NCBI GenBank assembly: GCA_015655255.1
Contig: JAATFJ010000318.1
Coordinates: 1-11,949, forward strand
DNA: 11,949 nt
Direction of reading: 5' to 3'
Source of the DNA: Actinomycetales bacterium
GTDB lineage: Bacteria > Actinomycetota > Actinomycetes > Actinomycetales > Microbacteriaceae
Translations under genes and position numbers: made by a program
The notes under the pieces: model-generated
What the model was told of the DNA's origin: nothing
What the model saw: the letters and a program-made list of their open reading frames with translations, nothing else
Databases searched by the model: none
Shown here: positions 1-7,644 of the stretch, in pieces
How positions within the stretch are numbered: position 1 is the stretch's first letter
Layout of the letters: each line of letters starts with the position of its first letter

Positions 1-3000
1 CCTGGAAGCACCGTCGTCGAGCAGTTCTATGAATACGATGCGGAATCGGGGCGCTGGTATGTGCGAACGCGGCTGAGTCAGGTTCGCGCCTTCTACGGCG
101 TGCTGTTCTGGGTGTCGCTGGGCATAACCGCGCTGCTCGTCCTGCTGATGGGGGTGTTCTCGGACTGGGCGGGGTTCGAGGCGATCTCCTTCCCCGCGGT
201 GGCGGTTCTCGTGCTGGGGGAGATCTGGTATGCGCTCGCTGGCGTCACCCGGCAGGAAGCTCGAGGACGGCTCGTGGGTGAGCGCGATGCCGCGCATCGC
301 ATCGCCAACTATGCGGCGCTGCGGGAGATCTTCCAGAAGACGTTCCCGGAGCGGATCCTCGATGACGGTGTCGACCTCTCGCATCCGTCCTCATCGAACT
401 CCTATGCGGCGCTGGAGGAGCTGAGCGCATCCGAGGAGGGGATGGAACGCCTCTTTGGTGCGTTCTTCGACCGCGCCAAGCGCGGCGGCGCGGATGTGGA
501 GGAGAGCCTCGTCCACGCATCCCTCGGCCTCATGCGCGGCGCGAGCGTGCTCATCAACACTCCTTTCTATGGGGATCTCACCTCCTATCTCTCGCTGCCG
601 GCATATATCCGTCTGCTGCGCGGGGGAAAATGCCTCGTGATCTGTGGCAGGGATGCGGCAGCGCAGGAATTGGTGGCGTGGATGGCGAACGGGCTGGAGC
701 AGATCACGGGCGTTCCCGATCTCTGGCACGTGGGCATCCTCGCGGAGGAGGAGACCGAAGGGCTCGATGTCGGCGTGCTGCGCTCGGCCGATGTGCATAA
801 CCTCGCACTGCTCGCGGAGAACGATGCGTTTTTCCGTGAGGTCGAGACGGTGATCATCGTGGAACCCTCCCGCATGCTGGCAACGGGGCAGCTCGGGCTG
901 AGCCTTGTTGTGTCACGACTCTCACAGGGAGAGACCCCCGTGTACGCCGCATTCGACCGCAACCACGATGGCCTCGTCGACGCGCTGTCGCATCTCCTCA
1001 AAGTCAGCCTCACGGATGTCATCGCGACGCAGCAGGCGCTGGGAGCGAGTTCTGAGATGGTGTGGAAGGCGGAGGGGCCTCAACTTGCCGCACGCATCCT
1101 GCCGGGTGTATCGCGTTATCTCGGGGTGGGCACGGAGATCACGGCGGTGGCGATGAAATACCACGTGGACGAGATCGAGTGGGTGGGTGGGGAGAGATTC
1201 CCCGTCACGGATATGGCCTGGATCGCGGGACAGTATTTCGGACAGATCACCGCATTCGCGGAGATGGAGCCCTCGCAGCGGTTGCTGAGGGAATCGCTGC
1301 GCGCACGACCGAATCCCCTCGCCCTCCATCGGGAGGAGAGGCATTTCCTCGTCGTGGAGGACGAACTGTCCAACGTCTACGAGACGCTGCGTCTGTTCGG
1401 CTCGCGTTCGACGGAGAGCGGATTTCTCAATCTCATCAGCGAGAACTACCTGCTGCGCGATTACATGGTCGACAACAGGGAGCTCTTCTCCGCCGATCCG
1501 AAGGCGATCCCGTCGATCGTTCCCGATTACGCGAGGACGGTGCGTAACACGGTGCTGCGCCTCGTGGTGATGCTCTCCACCTTCGCGGTTTCGGAGTCGG
1601 TGATCGTGCGGGAGCTCGAGCTCGTGGGGTGCACGCCGCAGGAGTCCGATCGTCTCATCGATCCGTTCGAAGCGCCCGTGGTCTCGCTGCTACGAAGACT
1701 CATCGAGCAGTATGTGAACGTCGGGTGGGTGGAGTTCTCGCGTATCGGTGAGCGCCGCGGGACGGGGACATCGGCGGCGGAGGAGGACAAGTCGGAGGCG
1801 GCCTACCGGATCGTTCCGGGATCGCGGCTGGACAAGGTGGTCCGCGAACTCGGCTCGGCCTACTTCCTCGTGGAGGACGAGGCGGAGGGACGTGATTTCA
1901 TCGGCTCGTGTCTGCATGGGCATGTGCCGCAAACGGTGCTTCCCGGTCAGTTCCTCACCGTGGGTGGGAAATACTACGAGGTGCTGACCATCGGCAGCGC
2001 GGACCACCGCGAAGAGGTGGTGCTCCGTCGGGCCGCTGAGCACATCTCCGGCCGTCCAGCCTATCGTTCGCTGCGGTCCTTCCGGGTGCGGGATCGACGT
2101 GCCCCGGACGACATCCTGCCGCTCGTCGAGGATCAGCGGGTGAGCCTGGAACGCCAGGTCGTGACGATGGAGGCGAGATCCCACGGATATCTCGTGTCGC
2201 CGACCGTGACCGATCTCCCGGAGGCACGTCGTGTCACGATAGCGGGTTTGGCTCCGCGCGTGTACGTGGAGAAGGACGCGCTGCGCATCTCCCTGCCCGG
2301 CGTCGATGCGCAGGTCCGTCGCACGATTGCGCTGCTGCTCAATGAGCTGTTCGTGAGCGTGTTCCCTTCCGCGCACTCCTTCGTCGTGGCGGCGACCCCC
2401 GACGCCGAGCGCACGTTCGGAGATCTCCTGCCGGAGTTCGAGGTGGACGACGATGACGTGATCTATGTGTTGGAGGACAGTTCGGTCGATCTCGGACTCA
2501 TCGTCGCCGTCGAGCGCAACTGGCGGCGTCTGTTCGAGACGATCACGGACTATCTTGCCTGGCTACAGGATCCCCGCTCGGAGCCGGAAGAGGAGAAGAG
2601 CGGGAGCCCTGTCTTCCCGGGTGAGAGCCCCGAGGATGTCGCCGAACGTGAGCGGCGCATCGCCGAGGCGGAGCAGCGTGGCGGCTATGAGGCACCGAAG
2701 AAGAGGTCGTGGTGGCGGCGGGTGGTGGAGCGTGTGCGCGGGTGGTTCCGTCGTGCGCCGCACGAGGAGCAAACCGGCAGTGACCTCCCCGAGCCGGAAT
2801 CTGCGCCGGAAGCGGGTGCACCCGCGGAATCCGAATCGCGCACGAGCATCGACGATGCCGTCGTGGCGCCCGTGACAGCGGCTGCGGAATCAGCGGAGCC
2901 GGAAGGAACCGCGGTGACATCGATCGAGGTCTCCTTCGACGTTCCCGCGCGTTTATCGGATTCCCAGGGCTCCGCAGACGGAGAGCACTCCGGGGGAGAG

Positions 3001-3045
3001 GCCCCGGCATCGAGTGAGGAGAGAACCGATGACATCGCGCAGTGA
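1..3045 (+). CDS. Membrane-anchored degenerate helicase-like protein (5' partial)
   Basis: The frame is open from base 1, so the gene begins upstream; GTG at 61 is only the first start-like codon in the window. Counting from the first codon here, two hydrophobic segments lie at about residues 30-53 and 64-82, followed by a large cytoplasmic part. Residues 184-330 follow the order of an SF2 helicase first RecA domain. The motif I position reads NTPFYGDLT (from about 186) with no GKT, and the DExH position reads VEPS (287-290), so ATPase activity is doubtful. A winged-helix-like stretch (about 555-625), a segment PGQFLTVGGKYYEV (648-661) and a region at 774-846 recall the C-terminal half of DUF1998-type helicases such as MrfA, but without its cysteines. 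The last 150 residues are acidic and Pro/Glu-rich, interrupted by a basic Trp/Arg patch (900-918). The stop overlaps the peptidase start. Coding is certain; the pseudo-helicase reading is inference. Confidence 0.85.
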   Translation, partial: PGSTVVEQFYEYDAESGRWYVRTRLSQVRAFYGVLFWVSLGITALLVLLMGVFSDWAGFEAISFPAVAVLVLGEIWYALAGVTRQEARGRLVGERDAAHRIANYAALREIFQKTFPERILDDGVDLSHPSSSNSYAALEELSASEEGMERLFGAFFDRAKRGGADVEESLVHASLGLMRGASVLINTPFYGDLTSYLSLPAYIRLLRGGKCLVICGRDAAAQELVAWMANGLEQITGVPDLWHVGILAEEETEGLDVGVLRSADVHNLALLAENDAFFREVETVIIVEPSRMLATGQLGLSLVVSRLSQGETPVYAAFDRNHDGLVDALSHLLKVSLTDVIATQQALGASSEMVWKAEGPQLAARILPGVSRYLGVGTEITAVAMKYHVDEIEWVGGERFPVTDMAWIAGQYFGQITAFAEMEPSQRLLRESLRARPNPLALHREERHFLVVEDELSNVYETLRLFGSRSTESGFLNLISENYLLRDYMVDNRELFSADPKAIPSIVPDYARTVRNTVLRLVVMLSTFAVSESVIVRELELVGCTPQESDRLIDPFEAPVVSLLRRLIEQYVNVGWVEFSRIGERRGTGTSAAEEDKSEAAYRIVPGSRLDKVVRELGSAYFLVEDEAEGRDFIGSCLHGHVPQTVLPGQFLTVGGKYYEVLTIGSADHREEVVLRRAAEHISGRPAYRSLRSFRVRDRRAPDDILPLVEDQRVSLERQVVTMEARSHGYLVSPTVTDLPEARRVTIAGLAPRVYVEKDALRISLPGVDAQVRRTIALLLNELFVSVFPSAHSFVVAATPDAERTFGDLLPEFEVDDDDVIYVLEDSSVDLGLIVAVERNWRRLFETITDYLAWLQDPRSEPEEEKSGSPVFPGESPEDVAERERRIAEAEQRGGYEAPKKRSWWRRVVERVRGWFRRAPHEEQTGSDLPEPESAPEAGAPAESESRTSIDDAVVAPVTAAAESAEPEGTAVTSIEVSFDVPARLSDSQGSADGEHSGGEAPASSEERTDDIAQ

Positions 3046-3856
3046 CTTTCTCGAGTTCGGTGGGCTTTCCACGGCGGAAGCGGTCGATGCTGCGGGAACG
3101 CTCGAGTTCCTTCGGGATGCGGGCTTCGCCGGTGGGCCCCTGGAACAGGCCAGGGAAGGGATCACGGACGCCGAGCGGACGCCATTCTCGTTCGAGCCGG
3201 TCGGTGTGAACTACTGCGACTTCTGCTTCTCACCGCTTATGGGTGGCGAGTACGACCGCCTGGAGGATGGCAGGGAACGCTGTGTGCGCTGTTCTCGGAC
3301 GGTGGTGCGCACGCGCGACGAATTCATCGAGCTGTTCCTGACCACCCGTCGTCTGCTTGAGCTTGCTTTCGAGATGACCATCGACGTCGCCATGCAGGTG
3401 CATATGGTAAACGCACGAGAGATCGCTAAGCGCAGTGGCGAGACCTTCGAGCCGACGCCGGGTGTGGACGCACGGGTGCTTGGCTTTGCGACGAAGTCGG
3501 ATGAGGGATACACCCTGCACATCGAGAACGGCTCTCCGGCGCTCGCCGCCGTCACGACGATCGCGCATGAACTCACGCATATCTGGCAGTTCTCCACCTG
3601 GAAGCCGGGGATGGTCGAGACGCGGTACGGGGAGAAGCATCGGCTCATCGTGCAGGAGGGCATGGCGACGTGGGCACAGGTGCAGTATCTCCTCTGCATC
3701 AAGGAGTTCGAGTACGCAGAGCGTCAGGAGGCATACGCGCGGGAGCGTTCCGATGAGTACGGCGTGGGATTCCAGCTCTTCGCGGATCGTTATCCACTCA
3801 GTCGGGCGGGTGTCGCGGGGAAGGCGACTCCATTCCGCTCCGAGCATCCGCTGTAG
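3029..3856 (+). CDS. DA1-like zinc metallopeptidase with zinc ribbon
   Basis: The 275-residue product starts at ATG 3029 behind GAGGAGA (3016-3022, spacing 6). The start lies 17 bases inside the upstream helicase-like gene, so the two are translationally coupled. Cysteines C63, C66, C85 and C88 form a CxxC-x18-CxxC zinc ribbon or half-LIM finger. The peptidase centre is H180-E-L-T-H184, with E210 in VQEGMA as the likely third zinc ligand. Near the C-terminus DEYGVGF (242-248) matches the YGxGF motif that follows the active site in DA1. The order zinc ribbon, helical linker, HExxH, EEG-like motif, YGxGF is that of the eukaryotic DA1 peptidases, which are ubiquitin-regulated growth regulators. 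There is no signal peptide or membrane helix, so it should act in the cytoplasm, perhaps at the membrane with its neighbour. All key residues are present. Family assignment is strong; the substrate is unknown. Confidence 0.9.
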   Translation: MTSRSDFLEFGGLSTAEAVDAAGTLEFLRDAGFAGGPLEQAREGITDAERTPFSFEPVGVNYCDFCFSPLMGGEYDRLEDGRERCVRCSRTVVRTRDEFIELFLTTRRLLELAFEMTIDVAMQVHMVNAREIAKRSGETFEPTPGVDARVLGFATKSDEGYTLHIENGSPALAAVTTIAHELTHIWQFSTWKPGMVETRYGEKHRLIVQEGMATWAQVQYLLCIKEFEYAERQEAYARERSDEYGVGFQLFADRYPLSRAGVAGKATPFRSEHPL

Positions 3857-4000
3857 CGGATCTTCTCCAGGCGTACTCGTCCGAGTTTTCCGGATGGGAC
3901 TCGAAGACGGGCCGGACATCGACCGGCATTCCTAGTATGTGCGACAGAGCTCCCCGTCGTGCGCCGGGGTATCAGACGATCTGCTGAGGACGGAAAGAAG

Positions 4001-4948
4001 ATGACGACGAGGGGGAGGGGCCGAGTTCGGCTCTGCGCAGGAGTGGGAGCGATGATGGTGCTGTCCGCGACTCTCGTGGCGTGCAGTTCCGGGCGGTCGC
4101 TGGAGGCGTATTGTGCGACGATCTCCGCGCATAAGGACCGCTATCTGTCAGCGATGGAGGAGGTCAACGACAGCGGCAATCCGCTCACAGGGCTGACTGG
4201 CCTGGTGAGTGCGTTGGGGGATCTCGGCCAAATGTGGGAAGAAGCCGAGAAGGTCGCACCGGAGGAGATCCAGCCGGACGTCGCCGATGTCGCCGAATGG
4301 TGGAACGGGCAGTCCGAAGCCGCGGAGGAGATCCTTTCGGATCCTCTTAAGGGACTGGCCGGCAGCCTGATGAGCGGATTCCAGAACGCCGGTGCGATAC
4401 AGCGGGTCGACGAGTACACGGCGGAGAACTGTCCCGATGTGGGGGCTATGTTCTTCGATGCTGGTGCGGTGTCCTCGGGGGATGCGGCCGAAGATGACGA
4501 CGAGGAAGGCGCAACGCCCACGCCCCGTCCGAGCTCGACGAGTGAGGCTCAGAGCGGCGAATCGCTGAAAGCCCCCGTGAATATGAAGAGGTATGGGCCG
4601 GTTCTCGCGGGGAACGGCAACAACATGCAGTACTTCCGGGTGGAGTCCGGCCGGGTGGAAGCGGAGATCGAACGGGACGACTCTTCTGTTAGTTGGAGCA
4701 CGAATCCGACGTCCGTCTACGTCTCCGGCGAGGATCCGCTCCGCATCGCGGTGCTGCTCCGTGTTCGGCAGCCCTCGTCGGGTCTCGAGCCGGAGAAGTT
4801 CATCGACAAGATATTCGAGACGGAGGTGGATTCAGCGGGTACGCGAGTGATCTCGGAGTGGACGCTCGCTGAGGTCGGCGAGTACGACGAGGCCCTGCCT
4901 CACCTCGTCGGTTCCGCGCAAAGCGGCGTGGTCGTGGTGGCCATCTAA
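4001..4948 (+). CDS. Lipoprotein, N-terminal part of an interrupted gene
   Basis: The ATG at 4001 is preceded by a purine-rich GGAAAGAAG. It places a lipoprotein signal directly at the N-terminus: basic MTTRGRGRVR, a hydrophobic core, then lipobox LVAC with C28 as the lipidated residue. Earlier in-frame GTG 3959 would only add residues before the signal. Residues 29-150 look helical, with C38 and C144 a possible disulfide pair. Residues 161-190 are an acidic then Pro/Ser/Thr-rich linker. Residues 191-315 are beta-rich. The frame ends with TAA at 4946-4948 right after GVVVVAI. The next codon continues in the same frame into a beta-propeller sequence, and GVVVVAI itself resembles a propeller strand. 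The 315-residue product is therefore probably a truncated form of a roughly 556-residue secreted lipoprotein. A lone TAGTAT at 3933-3938 could be a -10 element, but no -35 is visible. Function unknown. Confidence 0.85.
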   Translation: MTTRGRGRVRLCAGVGAMMVLSATLVACSSGRSLEAYCATISAHKDRYLSAMEEVNDSGNPLTGLTGLVSALGDLGQMWEEAEKVAPEEIQPDVADVAEWWNGQSEAAEEILSDPLKGLAGSLMSGFQNAGAIQRVDEYTAENCPDVGAMFFDAGAVSSGDAAEDDDEEGATPTPRPSSTSEAQSGESLKAPVNMKRYGPVLAGNGNNMQYFRVESGRVEAEIERDDSSVSWSTNPTSVYVSGEDPLRIAVLLRVRQPSSGLEPEKFIDKIFETEVDSAGTRVISEWTLAEVGEYDEALPHLVGSAQSGVVVVAI

Positions 4949-5671
4949 CAGCCCTCCAGTGCGGAGGACGGCGAGCTCGTTTTACAGGCACATGATGTCT
5001 CCACCGGAGAGCTTCTCTGGAGCCGATCCGCGGATCAAGTGAAGACGGACCGGGATGGGGTCCTGCTGATCGGCTCGGAGTATGCGGCGCCGTCGGTCTG
5101 TAACGATGACTATCGGTGGGATTTCGCCCTCGTGGATGTCGTGACCGGGGCGGATATCTGGACCGCGAGCGGCTCCAACGACGTCGATGACAGGCGGGAT
5201 CTCGGCTGCGTCGTCGTTGATATGGACCAGACGCTCCTCACACACGTGCGCACCTACGTCAGCCCAGAGGCTGGGCAGGAGTCGACGACAGTAACGGACC
5301 TGGAAACCGGCGTGGCGCGCAGCTATCCCAGCTTCTCGCTCCTGGAAGATCCTGTCGGGAGCACGATCGGCGTCTTCGTTCGCTCCGACGGCGCAGGAAC
5401 GACGACGAACGGCATACAGTTCGAGGACGTCGAGACGGGCGCGGCTCTCTTCCTCCTCGAGGGGTCGAGGATCGATGATCTGGATCTCACGGCGGTGTCT
5501 CTGTTCGACGGCTTGCTCTACGCGGAGACAACCGATGAGCAGATCGTCATCGATGTGCGGACCGGAGAAGAACTGGGCACCTGGAGCGTCAGCCCCATGG
5601 ATCAGCTCGGCGACTACACGATGCTGAGCGACAGCACGCTCGTTCGCGACTGGAGCTACTCGCCGTCCTGA
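4949..5671 (+). pseudogene. PQQ-like beta-propeller, C-terminal remnant in frame with the upstream lipoprotein
   Basis: The frame is open from the codon after TAA 4946-4948 to TGA 5669-5671, and it is the frame of the lipoprotein. It carries five propeller-type repeats with a D-x-x-T/S-G turn: DVSTGELLW, DVVTGADIW, DLETG, DVETG and DVRTGEEL. These are typical of PQQ-like or WD40-like blades. The first in-frame start-like codon is GTG 5039, which would cut into the first blade and has no convincing ribosome-binding site. The most economical reading is that 4001-5671 was one gene for a lipoprotein with a C-terminal propeller, split by a single nonsense change such as CAA to TAA. Alternatives are a sequencing error, independent re-initiation at 5039, or stop-codon readthrough. 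The fold call is firm; the history is inference. Confidence 0.75.
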
Positions 5672-5811
5672 ACACCGCGGGGCGCTCGGTCTCCGAGTCT
5701 CCGGATATTCCGGGTCGTCTTCGAACGGTCGCGGCCCCCGGATACGGGTCGCTAGCGTGGCGGCCAGCGGCGATTCGGGAGGGGCCCGATTCCGACCGCA
5801 AGGGGACGATG

Positions 5812-6102
5812 ATGACGGATATTGGTGGCGGTGGGCCGGCAGCGAGGCCGAACGATGAGGGGGAGCCCGCTGCGTCCCAGAGCAGTAGTGGTGCGAGTAA
5901 AGCAGGAAAGGCACTGGACGCCGCTGGCCGCGTCGTGGACGCGACGGGAACCGCGATCACCAAGTTGTACGGTCTCGTTCTCCTCGTGGTCGGCATCGTC
6001 GGGATCTTTGTGCTCCCCAGCGCATGGTGGGCGGGAATCCTTCTCGCGCTCTACGGGCTCTACCTCGTCTGGCCCGGGGGCGCGAAGTGGGTCATCTACT
6101 GA
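5812..6102 (+). CDS. Small two-helix membrane protein
   Basis: Two adjacent ATG codons, 5809 and 5812, follow AGGGGA (5801-5806). The second has the better spacing (5 bases), giving 96 residues. Residues 1-50 are Gly/Ala/Ser-rich and probably disordered. Two hydrophobic helices follow at about 51-68 and 72-87, joined by a short turn with a Trp pair, and the chain ends shortly after at WVIY. This arrangement suggests a hairpin in the cytoplasmic membrane with a cytoplasmic N-terminal tail. A TAGCGT at 5753-5758 could be a -10 element, but no -35 is evident. The methyltransferase GTG follows after one base, so the two genes form an operon. I do not recognise the family. Confidence 0.8.
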   Translation: MTDIGGGGPAARPNDEGEPAASQSSSGASKAGKALDAAGRVVDATGTAITKLYGLVLLVVGIVGIFVLPSAWWAGILLALYGLYLVWPGGAKWVIY

Positions 6103-6103
6103 C

Positions 6104-6769
6104 GTGGGCGAGTGTGCCGGTGCGCTCTTCTGGTCGTCGTATGCGGCCGTCTACGACCTCATTTTCGAGTCACCGTTGACACGGGCCGTCGCCGACCACA
6201 TCGCCGAACAGTTCGAACCGGGCGCGCGCATTGTCGATCTGGGATGCGGCACCGGCCTTGCCTCACAGACGCTCACGAGGGGAGGGGCGCAGGTGCACGG
6301 AGTGGACGCGTCACCGGCGATGATCCGCCGGGCGCGCGATCGGGGGCGTGTGTCGACGGTGCAGGTCGCGGACGCGGCGGAGACGGGCTTGCGACGGGCG
6401 AGTGCGGGTGGGGTCGTCTGCGCGAACATCTTGCACGTGCATCCGCGCCCGAGGAGCGTGATCGCGGAGGCTCTCCGGCTGGTCGTTCGGGGAGGACACA
6501 TCGTGTGGGTGACGCCGACGGCTCGTCTCGGCCTCGCAGATCTTGTGAGGGCGGATAGGGCGGCAGGACGTTCCGTGGTGGCCACCATCCGCGCCGACGC
6601 CCTGCGCCGTCATGTGGCGGCTGCCGCCAGAATCGCACGGCAACCGACGTTAGCCCCGGACCGATCTCGAGCGCTTCTCGAACACGAGATCGAGAGGTGC
6701 GGCCTGGAACTCACGTCCGAGACCACCATCCACGGCGTCCAGGACGTCCTCGTCACGGCGCTGCGCTAG
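6104..6769 (+). CDS. Class I SAM-dependent methyltransferase
   Basis: The product has 221 residues from GTG 6104, which lies one base after the preceding stop (TGA 6100-6102), so the two genes are probably coupled. The open frame extends upstream to 5822, but that part only shadows the membrane-protein gene. Near the N-terminus WSSYAAVYDLIF is typical of small-molecule methyltransferases. Motif I is VDLGCGTG (44-51), and an acidic residue ending beta-2 (HGVDAS, D68) should bind the ribose of SAM. D90 in VADAAE and the segment NILHVHP (108-114) fit later Rossmann strands. The C-terminal GVQDVLVTALR is a usual ending of the fold. The protein is soluble and complete, with no broken motif. This fits the Methyltransf_11/25 type; the substrate (quinone, lipid, natural product or other) cannot be told from the sequence or from its neighbours. 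Confidence 0.92.
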   Translation: MGECAGALFWSSYAAVYDLIFESPLTRAVADHIAEQFEPGARIVDLGCGTGLASQTLTRGGAQVHGVDASPAMIRRARDRGRVSTVQVADAAETGLRRASAGGVVCANILHVHPRPRSVIAEALRLVVRGGHIVWVTPTARLGLADLVRADRAAGRSVVATIRADALRRHVAAAARIARQPTLAPDRSRALLEHEIERCGLELTSETTIHGVQDVLVTALR

Positions 6770-6821
6770 CGCGCAACTCATCAGCGGAGATTTCTCACAC
6801 AAGAAAGAAAGGAACGAACAA

Positions 6822-7154
6822 ATGGACAGCACTTCGCACAGGAATCGTGTCCTCTCGCGCGTCGCAGGGGCGGTAGTCATCATTCCGCTCGCCCTCGTAT
6901 TCGCCGGATGCAGCGGAAGCAATATTCCCACCTGCCAGGAGTATGCAGAGATGGCGGACAGCACGGGTCTGGGCGTTGGCCTCTCCGCGGATCAGACCAG
7001 CGCAATCCAGAGGGCGCTCGATGCAGAGGGCTTCGACGATGGTGCGCTCAACGTCACGATCGCCACGGGAGAGATCCTCTCCTACTGCAACATCTATGAC
7101 GGTGTCGCCAATCAGAACGCTACGCAATCGATCACCGAGGCCGTCAAAGAATAG
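6822..7154 (+). CDS. Small secreted lipoprotein of unknown function
   Basis: The 110-residue product starts at ATG 6822 behind AAAGGAA (6808-6814). The N-terminus has basic residues, a hydrophobic stretch (about 14-28) and a lipobox ending FAGC with C30 as the lipid anchor. Phe at -3 is less usual than Leu but tolerated. The mature part is about 80 residues, acidic and mostly helical. C38 (PTCQEY) and C89 (SYCNIY) probably form a disulfide. The gene lies 52 bases after the methyltransferase on the same strand with no obvious terminator between, and 85 bases before the next gene. It resembles the many short actinobacterial lipoproteins with no assigned role. Confidence 0.85.
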   Translation: MDSTSHRNRVLSRVAGAVVIIPLALVFAGCSGSNIPTCQEYAEMADSTGLGVGLSADQTSAIQRALDAEGFDDGALNVTIATGEILSYCNIYDGVANQNATQSITEAVKE

Positions 7155-7163
7155 CCGTGCTCA

Positions 7164-7203
7164 CGCGCTCCCTATGCGGAAACACGGAGATCCCGGGAGC
7201 GTG
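7164..7203 (+). other. Inverted repeat between two genes
   Basis: CGCTCCC at 7166-7172 pairs with GGGAGCG at 7195-7201 (7 bp, loop of 22), extendable by a G-U and a C-G pair to 7164/7203. It sits in the 85-base gap after the small lipoprotein gene and ends about 18 bases before the ribosome-binding site of the next gene. There is no T-run after it, so it is not a classical intrinsic terminator. It could be an RNA processing or attenuation hairpin, or chance in GC-rich DNA. Confidence 0.35.
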
Positions 7204-7239
7204 CTCAGGAACGAGAACCAGGAAAGGGGGCTTCGCATC

Positions 7240-7644
7240 ATGGCGAAGCAGCACAAATATCACAACTCATACATCGAGATCGACTCCGCTCTTTCTGCGG
7301 AGAAGACGCTGGACCTCGCGCGTCGCACCGTGGAGAGCCAAAGGGGGCTGAAGCTCGGCGACGAGCACGACGGCGCGTTCAGCGTTCTGCTCAAGAGCAT
7401 TGTGGGCGTCACCGTTCTGCATTTCACTGTGCGCGCTATTGACGGTGATGGGGGAAGCCTCCTTGTGACGCGCATCGAGCAGTACCGCACTTCGCAGTCG
7501 ACGGTGTTCTTCATTCCGATCGGCCCGAAGAGCCTCGAGGGGTACCCGCAGTACCGCAGATACATGAACGCACTGGCGCAGGTCGTCCAGGCTGCGGAGG
7601 GATCCGCCCGATACACCATCAAAGAAATCGAGGGAGCCGCATAA
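7240..7644 (+). CDS. Small soluble protein of unknown function
   Basis: The start is ATG 7240, preceded by GGAAAGGGGG (7221-7230, spacing 9). The frame is open further upstream to 6943, but that part overlaps the lipoprotein gene and is not coding-like. The 134-residue product has no signal peptide or membrane helix. It begins with a basic, Tyr/His-containing segment, then a helix (about 18-34), then a run of beta strands (about 45-95) ending in VFFIPIG, and a final helix (about 104-120). This alpha/beta layout could be a small START-like or PH-like fold, but no motif settles it. Its stop TAA shares a base with the ATG of the next gene (TAATG), so the two are translationally coupled and the product may work with that membrane protein. 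Confidence 0.82.
   Translation: MAKQHKYHNSYIEIDSALSAEKTLDLARRTVESQRGLKLGDEHDGAFSVLLKSIVGVTVLHFTVRAIDGDGGSLLVTRIEQYRTSQSTVFFIPIGPKSLEGYPQYRRYMNALAQVVQAAEGSARYTIKEIEGAA

Noticed and set aside
3911..3927. GCCGG...CCGGC inverted repeat after the peptidase gene as a terminator
   Set aside because: The stem is only 5 bp and no T-run follows; such repeats are frequent by chance in this base composition.
3933..3938. TAGTAT as a promoter -10 for the lipoprotein gene, and TAGCGT at 5753-5758 and 8550-8555 likewise
   Set aside because: Each fits the loose actinobacterial TANNNT, but no -35 hexamer lies 16-18 bases upstream, so I do not list them as promoters.
4982..5914. 310-codon minus-strand frame
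   Set aside because: It covers the plus-strand propeller sequence with five D-x-x-T-G blade motifs; the antisense translation is Arg/Pro-rich without motifs.
5822..6103. N-terminal extension of the methyltransferase frame
   Set aside because: This part overlaps the two-helix membrane-protein gene in another frame and is Arg/Ser-rich; the methyltransferase fold starts right after GTG 6104.
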